A stretch of DNA of 64,000 nt from NCBI RefSeq assembly GCF_036026595.1, contig NZ_JARZFX010000009.1:62001-126000 (forward strand), written 5' to 3'. This DNA comes from Virgibacillus_P tibetensis. GTDB taxonomy: Bacteria; Bacillota; Bacilli; Bacillales; Amphibacillaceae. Of this stretch, positions 25,205 through 34,705 are shown piece after piece. Positions within the stretch are counted from its first letter, which is position 1; each line of letters starts with the position of its first letter. The notes under the pieces were generated by a model. It saw only the letters and a list, made by a program, of their open reading frames with translations. It was not told the DNA's origin and ran no database searches. A program made the position numbers and the translations under genes.

Positions 25205-25376
25205 GACTCTTTTTCTCTTTCTTAAGATGGTTGAGTGCTTGGATTCGCTTCGGCAGAATACTTCGCTTTCCATGGGCACGGTCTCAGCCTCCTCAGAAGC
25301 AAAGAGCGCGTATCCGGGGTCTTCAGACACGTGCTGTTCCCATAGGATAAGGAATGCTTCAGCGAAAATCAAAAAT
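25205..25376. repeat. Dispersed intergenic repeat, copy A
   Basis: About 165 bp nearly identical to 34542-34705 in the same orientation. The best conserved core is 25251-25365. It contains short inverted pieces (ATGGGCACG against CGTGCTGTTCCCAT; GTCTCAG against CTTCAGAC), so the transcript could fold into an imperfect long hairpin. Similar hairpin-like intergenic repeats are common in Bacillaceae. Open frames across it are artefacts. Confidence 0.85.
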
Positions 25377-25399
25377 ATTTATAGAGCAATAGGTAATTT

Positions 25400-25560
25400 T
25401 TCATAACATTGCACAATGACCAGCGAAGACGATAAGACCCCACAGGAGCGAGGGTACTACCTGAGTAATCTTCTTTGTTCCCTTGCGCCGAGGAAGCATG
25501 TTTCCGGAGCGGTTAGCTATTCCAGTAACAAGTTACTTCGCGGTTTATATCAATAGCAAC
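25400..25560. other. Degenerate repeat-like remnant after copy A
   Basis: This gene-free stretch before the suf terminator is more GC-rich than its surroundings and holds pieces such as AGACCCCACAGGAGCGAG that resemble Bacillaceae hairpin-repeat arms. No second copy in the window was found, so it is only a suggestion of an eroded element. Confidence 0.4.
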
Positions 25561-25587
25561 AACAAGCTATGTGCCAAGTTACATAAT

Positions 25588-25613
25588 AAAAAGCCCGCCG
25601 AAGCGGGCTTTTT
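25588..25613 (-). terminator. Terminator of the suf operon
   Basis: AAAAAGCCCGC (25588-25598), loop CGAA, GCGGGCTTTTT (25603-25613): a compact GC stem with a U-tract just after sufB. Confidence 0.92.
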
Positions 25614-25623
25614 CAAATTGTAT

Positions 25624-27021
25624 TTAACCTATTGAACCTTCCATCTCAAACTTGATCAGCCGGTTCATTTCTACAGCATATTCCATTGGAAGCTCTTTTG
25701 TAAATGGCTCAATAAAGCCCATTACAATCATTTCAGTAGCTTCTTCTTCACTCAATCCTCTACTCATCAAGTAAAATAATTGTTCTTCAGAAACTTTTGA
25801 AACTTTCGCTTCATGTTCTAATGAAATATTGTCATTGTAAATTTCATTATAAGGAATTGTATCAGATGTTGATTCGTTATCCATAATCAACGTGTCACAC
25901 TCAATGTTTGAACGGGCGCCAGAAGCTTTACGTCCAAAATGAACGATACCGCGATAGGATACTTTACCACCATGCTTGGAGATTGACTTCGAAACAATGG
26001 AGGATGACGTATTTGGTGCTAAGTGATGCATTTTAGCTCCAGCGTCTTGATGCTGGCCTTTACCTGCAATAGCAATTGATAAGGTCATACCACGTGCCCC
26101 TTCACCTTTAAGAAGTACTGCAGGGTATTTCATTGTCAATTTAGAACCAATATTACCGTCAATCCATTCCATTGTTGCATTGGCGTCACATGTTGCACGT
26201 TTCGTAACCAGGTTATAAACATTATTTGCCCAGTTTTGAATGGTTGTGTAACGGCAATATGCGTCTTTTTTAACAAAGATTTCAACAACTGCACTGTGTA
26301 GGGAATTTGTAGTATAAACTGGTGCTGTACAACCTTCTACATAGTGAACAGATGCGCCTTCATCAACAATGATTAACGTTCTTTCAAATTGCCCCATATT
26401 CTCTGAGTTAATACGGAAATATGCTTGTAATGGTGCTGTCGTTTGAACACCTTTAGGAACATAAATGAATGATCCCCCAGACCATACAGCTGAATTTAAT
26501 GCAGAGAACTTATTATCCGTATATGGAATCACTTTTCCGAAATACTCTTTAAAAAGATCTTCATTTTCTCTAAGTGCTGTATCTGTATCTTTAAATATGA
26601 TACCTAAGTCTGCGAGATCTTTTTCCAAGCTGTGATACACAACTTCAGACTCGTACTGTGCAGATACACCAGCTAAATATTTTTGTTCTGCTTCCGGGAT
26701 ACCTAATCTATCAAAAGTATGTTTAATTTCCTCAGGTACTTCATCCCAAGTTGTGCCTTGTCTTTCAGATGGTTTAACATAATAAACAATCTCATCGAAA
26801 TTTAATTCTGAAAGGTCTCCACCCCATTGTGGCATAGGCGTTTTATAGAAATACTCCAACGCTTTCAAGCGATAATCAAGCATCCACTGAGGCTCTTCTT
26901 TCATACTGGAAATTTCTTCAACGATTTCTCGTGTTAACCCTTTTCCGGATCTAAAAACCGAAACATCTTTATCATGAAAGCCATATTTATATTCTTCCAT
27001 TTCAGGCATTTGTTTTGCCAT
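25624..27021 (-). CDS. sufB: Fe-S cluster scaffold protein SufB
   Basis: A 465-residue cytosolic protein, part of the SufBCD complex that builds Fe-S clusters. The C-terminal beta-helix core (GGSFIYVPKGVQTTAPLQAYFR, VHYVEGCTAPVY, SRGLSEEEATEMIVMGFIEPF) is typical. The start at 27021 (MAKQMPE) is chosen for GGAGG upstream; the open frame extends to 27099 without an RBS. It is the last gene of the operon, 111 bp after sufU. Expected length for the family. Confidence 0.95.
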   Translation of the reverse strand: MAKQMPEMEEYKYGFHDKDVSVFRSGKGLTREIVEEISSMKEEPQWMLDYRLKALEYFYKTPMPQWGGDLSELNFDEIVYYVKPSERQGTTWDEVPEEIKHTFDRLGIPEAEQKYLAGVSAQYESEVVYHSLEKDLADLGIIFKDTDTALRENEDLFKEYFGKVIPYTDNKFSALNSAVWSGGSFIYVPKGVQTTAPLQAYFRINSENMGQFERTLIIVDEGASVHYVEGCTAPVYTTNSLHSAVVEIFVKKDAYCRYTTIQNWANNVYNLVTKRATCDANATMEWIDGNIGSKLTMKYPAVLLKGEGARGMTLSIAIAGKGQHQDAGAKMHHLAPNTSSSIVSKSISKHGGKVSYRGIVHFGRKASGARSNIECDTLIMDNESTSDTIPYNEIYNDNISLEHEAKVSKVSEEQLFYLMSRGLSEEEATEMIVMGFIEPFTKELPMEYAVEMNRLIKFEMEGSIG

Positions 27022-27132
27022 TAATAAAACCTCCTTCAGGTGTTGGTCCAAATGTTCCTTGGCACGGCCAGCTACAGCGCTTAAACGCAGTCCATCCACC
27101 GCTAAACAGGCGCTTATATTTTTGAATACAAC

Positions 27133-27570
27133 CTACTGTTCCTCGTTAACACCTTTTTCCATCGCTTTCCATGCAAGTGTCGCACATTTAATTCGTGCGG
27201 GGAATTTTGATACTCCTTGCAAGGCTTCGATATCCTCTAAATCTAAGTCAGCTGTATCTATATCTTCACCAAGCATCATTTGGGAAAATAACTTTGACAT
27301 TTTTAAAGCATCGTCAATATTCTTCCCTTTGATTGCCTGTGTCATCATGGATGCAGAAGACATGCTGATCGAACAACCTTCCCCATCGAATTTGGCATCT
27401 TTTACAACGCCTTCTTCTACTTGTAATTGAAGCTGAATTCGATCACCACACGTCGGGTTATTCATATCAACGGTTAATACATCGCCTTCCATTACGCCCT
27501 TGTTGCGTGGGTTTTTATAATGATCCATTATTACCTGTCTGTATAGCGTATCGAGGTTATTAAAAGACAT
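27133..27570 (-). CDS. sufU: SufU zinc-dependent sulfur acceptor
   Basis: A 145-residue protein of the IscU/SufU family. Three Cys ligands are seen in PTCGDR, GEGCSIS and IKCATL, with the insertion typical of SufU. SufU takes sulfur from SufS. Its start overlaps the end of sufS by about 11 bp, so translation is coupled. ATG 27570 is used; an upstream TTG at 27576 is possible. Confidence 0.93.
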   Translation of the reverse strand: MSFNNLDTLYRQVIMDHYKNPRNKGVMEGDVLTVDMNNPTCGDRIQLQLQVEEGVVKDAKFDGEGCSISMSSASMMTQAIKGKNIDDALKMSKLFSQMMLGEDIDTADLDLEDIEALQGVSKFPARIKCATLAWKAMEKGVNEEQ

Positions 27571-28780
27571 CACCAAAATACTCCTTCGTTTTCAAAAGTC
27601 CATTGACCAAACGATCAACATCTTCTTCTGTGTTGTATAAATAAAAGCTTGCCCTTGCTGTTGCTGTAACTTCCAGCCACCTCATCAACGGCTGTGCACA
27701 GTGATGACCTGCTCTAACAGCAATACCTTCAGCATCTAATGCTGTTGCTGTATCATGCGGATGGACATCGTCCAAATTAAACGTAACTAGTGCTGCACGT
27801 TCTTCTGGTCCAAATATAGTTATACCATCTATTGTACGCATCTGTTTCATTGCATAGTCAGCTAATTTCTTTTCATGTTCTGTTATGGCATCCATTCCAA
27901 TATCATTCAGGAAGTCAATTGCAGCCCCTAAACCAATGGCACCGGCTATTATAGGCGTCCCACCTTCAAATTTCCATGGGAGTTCTTTCCAGGTTGAATC
28001 GTGTAAGTGTACGAAATCAATCATTTCTCCCCCGAATTCAAAGGGCTCCATCTCTTCTAATATTGCTCTTTTGCCATACAATACCCCAATACCGGTTGGA
28101 GCACACATCTTATGACCTGAAAAAGCATAGAAATCACAATCTAATTCATTCACATCGATCTTTAAATGCGGTGCTCCCTGTGCTCCATCTACCAGCAATA
28201 CTGCTCCATTTTCATGGGCGATTTTCGCAATTTCCTTAATAGGATTAACAGTTCCCAAAACATTTGATACATGTGTAATACCAACGATTTTTGTATTCGT
28301 TGTAATTGTTTCCCGCGCATCACTCAGTGAGATCGTTCCATCACTCTGTAAAGGAATATATTTTAAAGTAGCACCTGTAGCTTTTGCTGCTTGCTGCCAT
28401 GGAATAATATTACTATGATGCTCCATGGGAGTAATCACAATTTCATCTCCAGGCTGCAAATTGGCACGTGCATAACTATTAGCAACAGTATTAATTGCTG
28501 TAGTGGTACCACGAGTGAAAATAACCTCAGCAGTGCTAGCTGCATTAATGAATCGGCGTACTTTTTCCCTGGCACCCTCATACTTCTCTGTTGCCCTTGT
28601 ACCAAGAGTATGCACACCCCGGTGTACATTTGAATTATCATAACGGTAGTACGTATCAACAGCTTCAATCACAGATTGAGGCTTTTGTGAAGTAGCAGAT
28701 GAATCTAAATACACCAATGGATGTCCGTTCACTTCCTGATGTAAGATAGGAAACTGTTCCCGTATAGCTTTTACATCCAT
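27560..28780 (-). CDS. sufS: Cysteine desulfurase SufS
   Basis: A 406-residue PLP enzyme of the group II cysteine desulfurases. The PLP-binding Lys is in FSGHKMCAPTG and the catalytic Cys in RAGHHCAQP. It removes sulfur from L-cysteine and passes it to SufU. The gene starts one base within the stop of sufD and overlaps sufU, giving tight coupling. Confidence 0.95.
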   Translation of the reverse strand: MDVKAIREQFPILHQEVNGHPLVYLDSSATSQKPQSVIEAVDTYYRYDNSNVHRGVHTLGTRATEKYEGAREKVRRFINAASTAEVIFTRGTTTAINTVANSYARANLQPGDEIVITPMEHHSNIIPWQQAAKATGATLKYIPLQSDGTISLSDARETITTNTKIVGITHVSNVLGTVNPIKEIAKIAHENGAVLLVDGAQGAPHLKIDVNELDCDFYAFSGHKMCAPTGIGVLYGKRAILEEMEPFEFGGEMIDFVHLHDSTWKELPWKFEGGTPIIAGAIGLGAAIDFLNDIGMDAITEHEKKLADYAMKQMRTIDGITIFGPEERAALVTFNLDDVHPHDTATALDAEGIAVRAGHHCAQPLMRWLEVTATARASFYLYNTEEDVDRLVNGLLKTKEYFGDVF

Positions 28781-30087
28781 TAGTAAACTTTCCTTTCAAT
28801 TACCTGAGTTAGCTGCTCTCTGACAGAAGCAATCGGTAATTGATTTACTACTGGTGCTAGGAATCCATGAATGACTAGACGTTCTGCTTCTTGCTGTGTA
28901 ATACCACGGCTCATTAAATAATATAATTGAAGTGGATCAACACGGCCAACTGAAGCAGCATGTCCTGCAGTTACGTCATCCTCATCTATTAAAAGAATTG
29001 GATTAGCATCTCCGCGCGCTTTCTCACTAAGCATTAATACGCGGGACTCCTGCACAGCATTTGATTTAGAAGCACCATGCTCTATTTTGCCTATTCCGTT
29101 AAAGATAGCTGACGCCTGATCCTTCATAACTCCATGCTGTAAAATGTACCCTTCTGAGTTTTTTCCAAAGTGTACAATTTTTGCGGTGAAGTTCTGAGTT
29201 TGTTTTCCGCGTCCAACTGAAACAGTTTTAGCGTGAGACAACGAATTATCGCCAACTAAATGTGTAATATTTTCCGATACTGTATTCCCATCATTCATTT
29301 GACCTAAAGCCCAATCTATGGTCGCATCGCGGTATGCAACACCACGACGATTATTATATGAAGTTGTGCCTGCAGCAAAGTTATCTACTGCACCGAAAGA
29401 AATCTTAGCATTATCGTGTGCAATTACTTCTGTAACTACATTTGCCACTGTTTCCTGGGATTCATTATGTGAAATGTAGTTTTCCACATACGTTAATGAA
29501 CTGTTTTCCTCAGCGACAACCAGAACGTGGTTAAACAAGGCCACCTCTGGATCTTCCTGCCAAAAGATTGCTTGCAACGGTACTTCCACTTGAACATTTT
29601 TAGGAACATATACAAAGATACCGCCATTCATTAAAGCTGTATGAAGCGCTGTTAAGCGGTGTTCATCAACAGAAACCGCATCTGTCATATAGTATTTTTT
29701 TACTAAATCTCCATGTTCATTAAGTGCAGTAAAGATGTCAGTAAAAATAATACCTTTTTCTTTTAATTCACTACTCAATGCTGCATAGGCAATCGTATGG
29801 TTACGTTGAATCAATACATTTTCAGGTGCGTTCTCCTGGTCAAGAAAACCCTGGATTTCAGTAGGCAATTCATTTAGTGATGAAATCGTATCACCTTGTG
29901 CTGTATGTTTAAAACGGCTGAAGTTCCATTTACCTATTTTTGTTTTATCAGGTTTAGGTAAATCAAGTGTCTCAGCTTGTTCTAAAGCTTGAAGGCGTAA
30001 GACCTGCATCCATTCTGGTTCATTTCTATCTTTCGAGAACTTATTTATATAATCTTTATCGTATGGTAGCTTTGTTTCAACAGTCAT
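28780..30087 (-). CDS. sufD: Fe-S cluster assembly protein SufD
   Basis: A 435-residue SufB paralogue. The beta-helix core carries GGIFVYVPKNVQVEVPLQAIFW, VSVGRGKQTQNFTAKIVHFGKNSEG and a SRGITQQEAERLVIHGFLAPVV end. It forms the scaffold with SufB and SufC. It starts 17 bp after sufC with AGGAGGGG. Confidence 0.94.
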   Translation of the reverse strand: MTVETKLPYDKDYINKFSKDRNEPEWMQVLRLQALEQAETLDLPKPDKTKIGKWNFSRFKHTAQGDTISSLNELPTEIQGFLDQENAPENVLIQRNHTIAYAALSSELKEKGIIFTDIFTALNEHGDLVKKYYMTDAVSVDEHRLTALHTALMNGGIFVYVPKNVQVEVPLQAIFWQEDPEVALFNHVLVVAEENSSLTYVENYISHNESQETVANVVTEVIAHDNAKISFGAVDNFAAGTTSYNNRRGVAYRDATIDWALGQMNDGNTVSENITHLVGDNSLSHAKTVSVGRGKQTQNFTAKIVHFGKNSEGYILQHGVMKDQASAIFNGIGKIEHGASKSNAVQESRVLMLSEKARGDANPILLIDEDDVTAGHAASVGRVDPLQLYYLMSRGITQQEAERLVIHGFLAPVVNQLPIASVREQLTQVIERKVY

Positions 30088-30104
30088 GTTACCCCTCCTA
30101 ACTA

Positions 30105-30890
30105 CTAAGCTTTTTGCCCCACAGTTACGTCTTCAATACCTAATTCTTCTTTAATCCACTCATATCCTTGAGCTTCGAGTTTCTGAGCAAGTTCTGGTCC
30201 GCCAGATTTCACAATACGCCCTTGCATAATAACGTGAACATGATCTGGTGTAATGTAATTTAATAATCGCTGATAGTGAGTAATGATTAAGCAACCAAAG
30301 TTCTCATCACGCAGCTTATTTATTCCTTTAGATACTACTTTTAATGCGTCAATGTCCAATCCTGAATCAATTTCGTCTAAAATAGCTATTTCAGGTTTAA
30401 GAAGCATTAACTGCAGAATTTCATTACGTTTCTTCTCTCCACCTGAGAATCCTTCATTTAAGTAACGCTGTGCCATATTTTTATCGATTTCCAAGTAATC
30501 CAAAACACTATCCATTTCCTTAATGAATTTCATTAAAGAAATTTCGTCGCCTTCTTCACGACGGGCATTGATTGATGAACGCAAGAAGTCAGAAGTTGTC
30601 ACACCACTAATCTCACTAGGATATTGCATACCAAGAAACAGACCTGCACGCGCACGCTCATCAACTTCCATATCAAGCACGTCGTTACCGTCAAGGGCTA
30701 CACTGCCCTCAGTAATCTCATACTTAGGATGCCCCATGATTGCGGATGCCAAAGTAGATTTACCTGTCCCGTTTGGCCCCATTACTGCATGGAATTCGCC
30801 ACCTTTTATTGTAAGGTTTATACCTTTTAATATCTCCTTGCCCTCAATTGATACATGAAGATTCTTAATTTCTAAAGTTGATCCTGCCAT
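30105..30890 (-). CDS. sufC: Fe-S assembly ATPase SufC
   Basis: A 261-residue cytosolic ABC-type ATPase without a membrane partner. Walker A is GPNGTGKST, the signature FSGGEKKRNEI, and Walker B ILDEIDSGLDID. It drives SufBCD scaffold changes. It is the first gene of the operon sufC-sufD-sufS-sufU-sufB. GGAGGT precedes ATG 30890. Confidence 0.95.
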   Translation of the reverse strand: MAGSTLEIKNLHVSIEGKEILKGINLTIKGGEFHAVMGPNGTGKSTLASAIMGHPKYEITEGSVALDGNDVLDMEVDERARAGLFLGMQYPSEISGVTTSDFLRSSINARREEGDEISLMKFIKEMDSVLDYLEIDKNMAQRYLNEGFSGGEKKRNEILQLMLLKPEIAILDEIDSGLDIDALKVVSKGINKLRDENFGCLIITHYQRLLNYITPDHVHVIMQGRIVKSGGPELAQKLEAQGYEWIKEELGIEDVTVGQKA

Positions 30891-31151
30891 ATCGATACCT
30901 CCAGATACTATTATTATTCTTATTCTTCAAATGGAAATCTTACATCCATTCTCAATTTATTCTCATTACAATCTTAAATCATTTCGAATGTATTATCAAC
31001 TCTTTTAGACTAAGAACCAATTGCCAGTGAAACTATTGACAAATATATAACCGGAACCGAGTTTCTTCTATAAATATATAGTTTGATCTCACTCGTGGAT
31101 AAAAGTTTTTTTATAGTTCTTATTTATCGAAAGAGGCAGTCATTTCCAACT
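30891..31151. other. Upstream region of the suf operon
   Basis: This gap should hold the suf promoter. TTGATA, 17 bp, TAAGAT can be read on the minus strand near 30980-31005, but the match is weak. No other structure was found. Confidence 0.4.
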
Positions 31152-31188
31152 AAAAAATACTGATGCTCTTAAAGCCTAAGCATCAGTA
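31152..31188 (-). terminator. Terminator of the 56-residue ORF
   Basis: TACTGATGCT (31158-31167) and AGCATCAGTA (31179-31188) form a 10-bp perfect stem, followed on the minus strand by TTTTTT. It stands 10 bp after the small gene's stop. Confidence 0.8.
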
Positions 31189-31197
31189 CCATATCTA

Positions 31198-31368
31198 TTA
31201 ATTATGAATATAACTGTTTAATTCAGCGGTTAAATGTTTACACTTTTCATAGTCCTTTTGGCGTCTTTGTTCGACCGCAATGCGATTTTCCAACTTTCTC
31301 TCATACTCGGCAAAACCCATCTTATGCGATTGCTGCATTGCTCTTTCCATCTCTGGTGTGTAATTCAT
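31198..31368 (-). CDS. Small charged protein of unknown function (56 residues)
   Basis: The frame begins MNYTPEMERAMQQSHKMGF and is a strongly charged, probably helical protein (many Glu, Arg, Lys, Gln) ending NSYIHN. It is not recognised. Support for a real gene: coding-like composition, and a strong terminator placed right after its stop. No Shine-Dalgarno sequence lies directly before the ATG. AAAGGATGATT lies about 25 bases upstream with the palindrome CACTATTAATAGTG in between. An ATT start at about 31386 would place that RBS at the normal distance. Confidence 0.6.
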   Translation of the reverse strand: MNYTPEMERAMQQSHKMGFAEYERKLENRIAVEQRRQKDYEKCKHLTAELNSYIHN

Positions 31369-31580
31369 TTTTATACCACTATTAATAGTGAATCATCCTT
31401 TCGATTTGTTTACAATAACAAGGTTATCACAAAGACAATTCCCGTTACAAAGCGGGTATAAACTTCTAATTAAGGATTTTGCAGGGTATGAAATGATTAC
31501 AATACAATTGCTGCACCAACTCATAAACATTTAACAAATAGCTCGCATATACTATAAAATGCTCTTCATTTGTAAATAAT

Positions 31581-32405
31581 TTAGTTAGTTCCTCCAACTG
31601 GAATTACTGCACCTTCGTATGTTTCTAAAATATAGTTTTGAATCTGCTCTGACTGAAGTACCTCGACAAGTTTATTCAATGCTTCATTTTCCTTATCTTC
31701 TGAGCGGACTGCAATTACGTTTACATATGGTGATTCTTCTCCCTCTATTATAAGAGCATCTTCAAGAGGATTTAAATCTGCACCGATTGCATAGTTTGTA
31801 TTAATTACTACTAGTACGTCATCTTCTGTTCCATATATCTCTGGAAGAAGAGCTGGGTCATAATCTGGTGAGAATGTTAAGTTCTTTGGATTTTCTACAA
31901 TATCATCTAAAGTAGCAGCAGAATTCTCTACATTCTCATCCAGACTAATTAATCCTTCCTTCTCAAACAATGCCAGCACTCTACCATGGTCTGATACTGA
32001 ATTACTTAGAATTACTTCCGTCCCCTCCTCAATATCATCAATACTGGATAACGATTGTGAATAAACACCAATAGGCTCAATATGAATTCCATCTATATAA
32101 TCAAGCTCATATCCTGTATCATCTATTGTCTGCTCTAAATAAGGAATATGTTGAAAATAATTAGCATCCAGTTCACCACTTGCAAGGTCATCATTAGGAA
32201 GTACATAGTCTTCGTAAGGCTCAATCTCAAGTGTAATTCCTTCATCTTCTAAAAGCGGTTTTGCCTCTTCTAAAACTTCTGCATGCGGAACACTTGATGC
32301 GCCCACGGTAATTACATTCTCGTTTGTAGAAGAAGAACTACCCCCACCACAAGCTGCTAATAGTAAAACCAATATTGCCGATACTAAAACTAAGATCTTT
32401 TTCAT
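31581..32405 (-). CDS. metQ: Methionine ABC transporter substrate-binding lipoprotein MetQ
   Basis: A 274-residue NlpA/MetQ-family lipoprotein with lipobox LLAACG (Cys about 19). The family core includes VGASSVPHAEVLEEAKPLL, SGELDANYFQH and NYAIGADLNPLEDAL. It binds methionine outside the membrane and passes it to MetI. It is the last gene of metN-metI-metQ. The RBS is AAAGGAG. Confidence 0.93.
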   Translation of the reverse strand: MKKILVLVSAILVLLLAACGGGSSSSTNENVITVGASSVPHAEVLEEAKPLLEDEGITLEIEPYEDYVLPNDDLASGELDANYFQHIPYLEQTIDDTGYELDYIDGIHIEPIGVYSQSLSSIDDIEEGTEVILSNSVSDHGRVLALFEKEGLISLDENVENSAATLDDIVENPKNLTFSPDYDPALLPEIYGTEDDVLVVINTNYAIGADLNPLEDALIIEGEESPYVNVIAVRSEDKENEALNKLVEVLQSEQIQNYILETYEGAVIPVGGTN

Positions 32406-32452
32406 GTTGTAATCTCCTTTAAATTTTTATTGATGATACTGGGTTTTCGAAT

Positions 32453-33121
32453 TTATCTTTTGTCCAATTTACTGGAAATATAATCTCCCAGAAATTGAAA
32501 AATAAATACAATGATAACTATTATAATTGAACAAATTAAAACAATTTCAAAATCACGCCGCTGAAAGCCAGAATAGTAAGCGTAGCTCCCTAAACCTCCT
32601 GCGCCGATCGCGCCGGCCATAGCAGTATAGCCTATTAAGGCAATTGCTGTAACAGTCAGGCCTGAGATAAGAGCTGGCATAGACTCTGGCAGCAGTACAC
32701 GGAAAATAATAGTTCGTGTTTTTGCTCCCATAGATTTAGCTGCTTCAACAACTCCTTTATCAACTTCCCTCAATGCAATTTCGACAAGTCTTCCATAGAA
32801 TGGAGCTGCACCGATAATTAAAGCCGGTAAGGCAGCATTAGGGCCACGGATCGTACCAATCAGGAAATTGGTAAAAGGGAATAGTAATAAAATAAGAATA
32901 ATGAAAGGAATAGCGCGAAATACATTAACAATGGAAGCTACGATAATATTGATGAATTTATTCTGCCAGATTCCTCCTTTCATTGTCAGAAATAGTAATA
33001 ACCCCAGTAAGATTCCGAAAATAAATGTACCTGCTAAAGCAATTACAGTCATATATAATGTTTCATAGGTCGCTTCCCAAAGTTTATCGATATTCACTTC
33101 TTTTAATAAGTCAGTCAGCAT
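32453..33121 (-). CDS. metI: Methionine ABC transporter permease MetI
   Basis: A 222-residue permease with five TM segments. The EAA-loop region VEAAKSMGAKTRTIIFRVLLPESMPAL is intact. Its start overlaps metN by 11 bp. Confidence 0.93.
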   Translation of the reverse strand: MLTDLLKEVNIDKLWEATYETLYMTVIALAGTFIFGILLGLLLFLTMKGGIWQNKFINIIVASIVNVFRAIPFIILILLLFPFTNFLIGTIRGPNAALPALIIGAAPFYGRLVEIALREVDKGVVEAAKSMGAKTRTIIFRVLLPESMPALISGLTVTAIALIGYTAMAGAIGAGGLGSYAYYSGFQRRDFEIVLICSIIIVIIVFIFQFLGDYISSKLDKR

Positions 33122-34142
33122 CCCGGATAACCTCCAATTCTACTGAGGTTTCGTCTCTTATAAAGTAAGTTGCTGCATTAACTTCATCAGCTTCTCCCAA
33201 AAGTTGAACAAATAAATTCCCATAAGCCCCCCGTTGTGTTTGGGTTATTTTTCCTTGAAGGATATTAATATCTATAGTAAATTTTTTTGCTACCATACTA
33301 ATCAAAGCTTGATTTGTAGTTTCACCAACAAAATGAAGTCGAACAATTTTCCCTTGATTGTACGTATTAATTAGATGAGTAACACTATCATCTTCTTCAT
33401 TTGACCCCATTACTTGTTCAACAAATTTCTTTGTTACAGTTTGCTTTGGATGCAAGAATACATCCAAAACATCCCCCTGTTCCACAATTTTCCCTTCTTC
33501 CATTACAGCAACCTGATTACAAATTTTACGAATAACATGCATCTCATGTGTAATGAGTATAATTGTTAGTCCGAGCTTTTCATTAATACTGACCAATAAA
33601 TCTAAAATGGAATTTGTTGTTTCAGGATCCAGTGCAGACGTCGCCTCATCACAAAGCAGTACTTTCGGGTTGTTAGCCAGCGCCCGGGCAATACCAACCC
33701 GTTGCTTTTGACCGCCACTAAGTTGTGATGGATAAGCATTCTCTCGTTCAGTAAGGCCTACTAAGTCTATCAGTTCTTTAACCCGTTTTTCACGTTCAGC
33801 CTTAGGTACTCCAGCTATTTCTAATGGAAATATAATATTATCTTTTACTGTTCGGGACCATAGTAAGTTAAAATGTTGAAAGATCATTCCAATTTCCTGT
33901 CTTGCCAATCGTAGCTGGTTTGCCTTTAACTTAGTAATTTCCTGATTATCAATGGTTATCCGGCCACCTGATGGCTCTTCAAGTCTATTTAACAAACGAA
34001 TAAAAGTACTTTTTCCTGCACCACTATATCCGATTACTCCGAATATCTCACCTTCTTTTATGTCAAGGGTCAGTTGATCAACAGCTGTAATTGTTTTATT
34101 GTCAGTTCTAAATTGTTTACTCAAACCCTCAATTGAAATCAA
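33111..34142 (-). CDS. metN: Methionine ABC transporter ATP-binding protein MetN
   Basis: A 343-residue ABC ATPase. Walker A is GYSGAGKST, the signature LSGGQKQRVGIARAL, Walker B LLCDEATSALDPET, and a C-terminal NIL domain (about 270-343) senses methionine. The start is TTG 34142 with AGGAGG 7 bases upstream; an open frame to 34199 has no RBS. It is the first gene after the SAM riboswitch. Confidence 0.92.
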   Translation of the reverse strand: MISIEGLSKQFRTDNKTITAVDQLTLDIKEGEIFGVIGYSGAGKSTFIRLLNRLEEPSGGRITIDNQEITKLKANQLRLARQEIGMIFQHFNLLWSRTVKDNIIFPLEIAGVPKAEREKRVKELIDLVGLTERENAYPSQLSGGQKQRVGIARALANNPKVLLCDEATSALDPETTNSILDLLVSINEKLGLTIILITHEMHVIRKICNQVAVMEEGKIVEQGDVLDVFLHPKQTVTKKFVEQVMGSNEEDDSVTHLINTYNQGKIVRLHFVGETTNQALISMVAKKFTIDINILQGKITQTQRGAYGNLFVQLLGEADEVNAATYFIRDETSVELEVIRDAD

Positions 34143-34206
34143 TCCTATACCTCCTAGTGAAAACCTAATTGCACTATATACTACATTATTGTGCCCCAAT
34201 TAAAAA

Positions 34207-34244
34207 CCAAAAAACGTCTTTCTGTAAGAGAACAGAAAGACGTT
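34207..34244 (-). terminator. Terminator of the SAM riboswitch
   Basis: AACGTCTTTCTGT and ACAGAAAGACGTT form a 13-bp stem (34213-34225 with 34232-34244), followed on the minus strand by TTTTTTGGTTTTT. It separates the aptamer from metN. Confidence 0.88.
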
Positions 34245-34267
34245 AATAATTTAACTGGGTCTTCACG

Positions 34268-34386
34268 TTCCCTCATCTATCAAAGCATACGCTTTGCAGG
34301 AATTAGCACCTTTCAAACTATAGAAGTTTGAAGGTTGCCGCGGGTTCGTAGGGCCAGTCCCTCCACCGCTCAAGATAAGAGATATT
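34268..34386 (-). ncRNA. SAM-I (S-box) riboswitch
   Basis: The minus strand contains the S-box blocks in order: CTTATC-TGAG, GGTGGAGGGACTGGCCC, GAACCCGCGGCAACC, a hairpin (TTCAAACTTCTATAGTTTGAA), GGTGCTAATTCCTGCAAA, and the closing AGATGAGG. Pseudoknot and kink-turn parts are recognisable. High SAM should stop transcription of metNIQ. Confidence 0.95.
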
Positions 34387-34411
34387 ATTTAATTTATGTT
34401 CGATAGATACG

Positions 34412-34440
34412 ATCATAGCATGCTATATTTCAACTGTCAA
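34412..34440 (-). promoter_or_regulatory. Sigma-A promoter of metNIQ
   Basis: On the minus strand TTGACA (34440-34435), 17 bp, TATGAT (34417-34412), about 25 bp upstream of the S-box aptamer. Confidence 0.8.
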
Positions 34441-34541
34441 CGAAAAAATTTATAGTTTAATCCAGGCTCTTTTCGTAATGACTGCTGCTTTTAATTGTCA
34501 TAGTTGATATAAAAGACGAAGTAATGAAAATTTGAATTCAT

Positions 34542-34705
34542 GACACATTTTCTCTTTCTAATGATGTTGAGCGCTTCATTTCGCTCCGGCAGAATACTTC
34601 GCTTTCCATGGGCACGGCCTCAGCCTCCTCAGAAGCAAAGAACGCGTATCCGGGGTCTTCAGACACGTGCTGTTCCCATAGGATAAGGAATGCTTCAGTG
34701 AAATT
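34542..34705. repeat. Dispersed intergenic repeat, copy B
   Basis: The second copy of the repeat at 25205-25376, same orientation, differing by scattered substitutions. A further 60 bp (to about 34770) continue with repeat-like sequence. TATTTTCGAGGAGT at 34731-34744 has an inverted partner ACTCCTCGAAAAATA near 34870, which might mark an element edge. The rest of the gap 34441-34950 holds nothing recognised. Confidence 0.85.

Noticed and set aside
25169..25406. ORFs inside the dispersed repeat (also at 34538-34726)
   Set aside because: Coding potential is a by-product of the repeat; the frames do not have usable starts.
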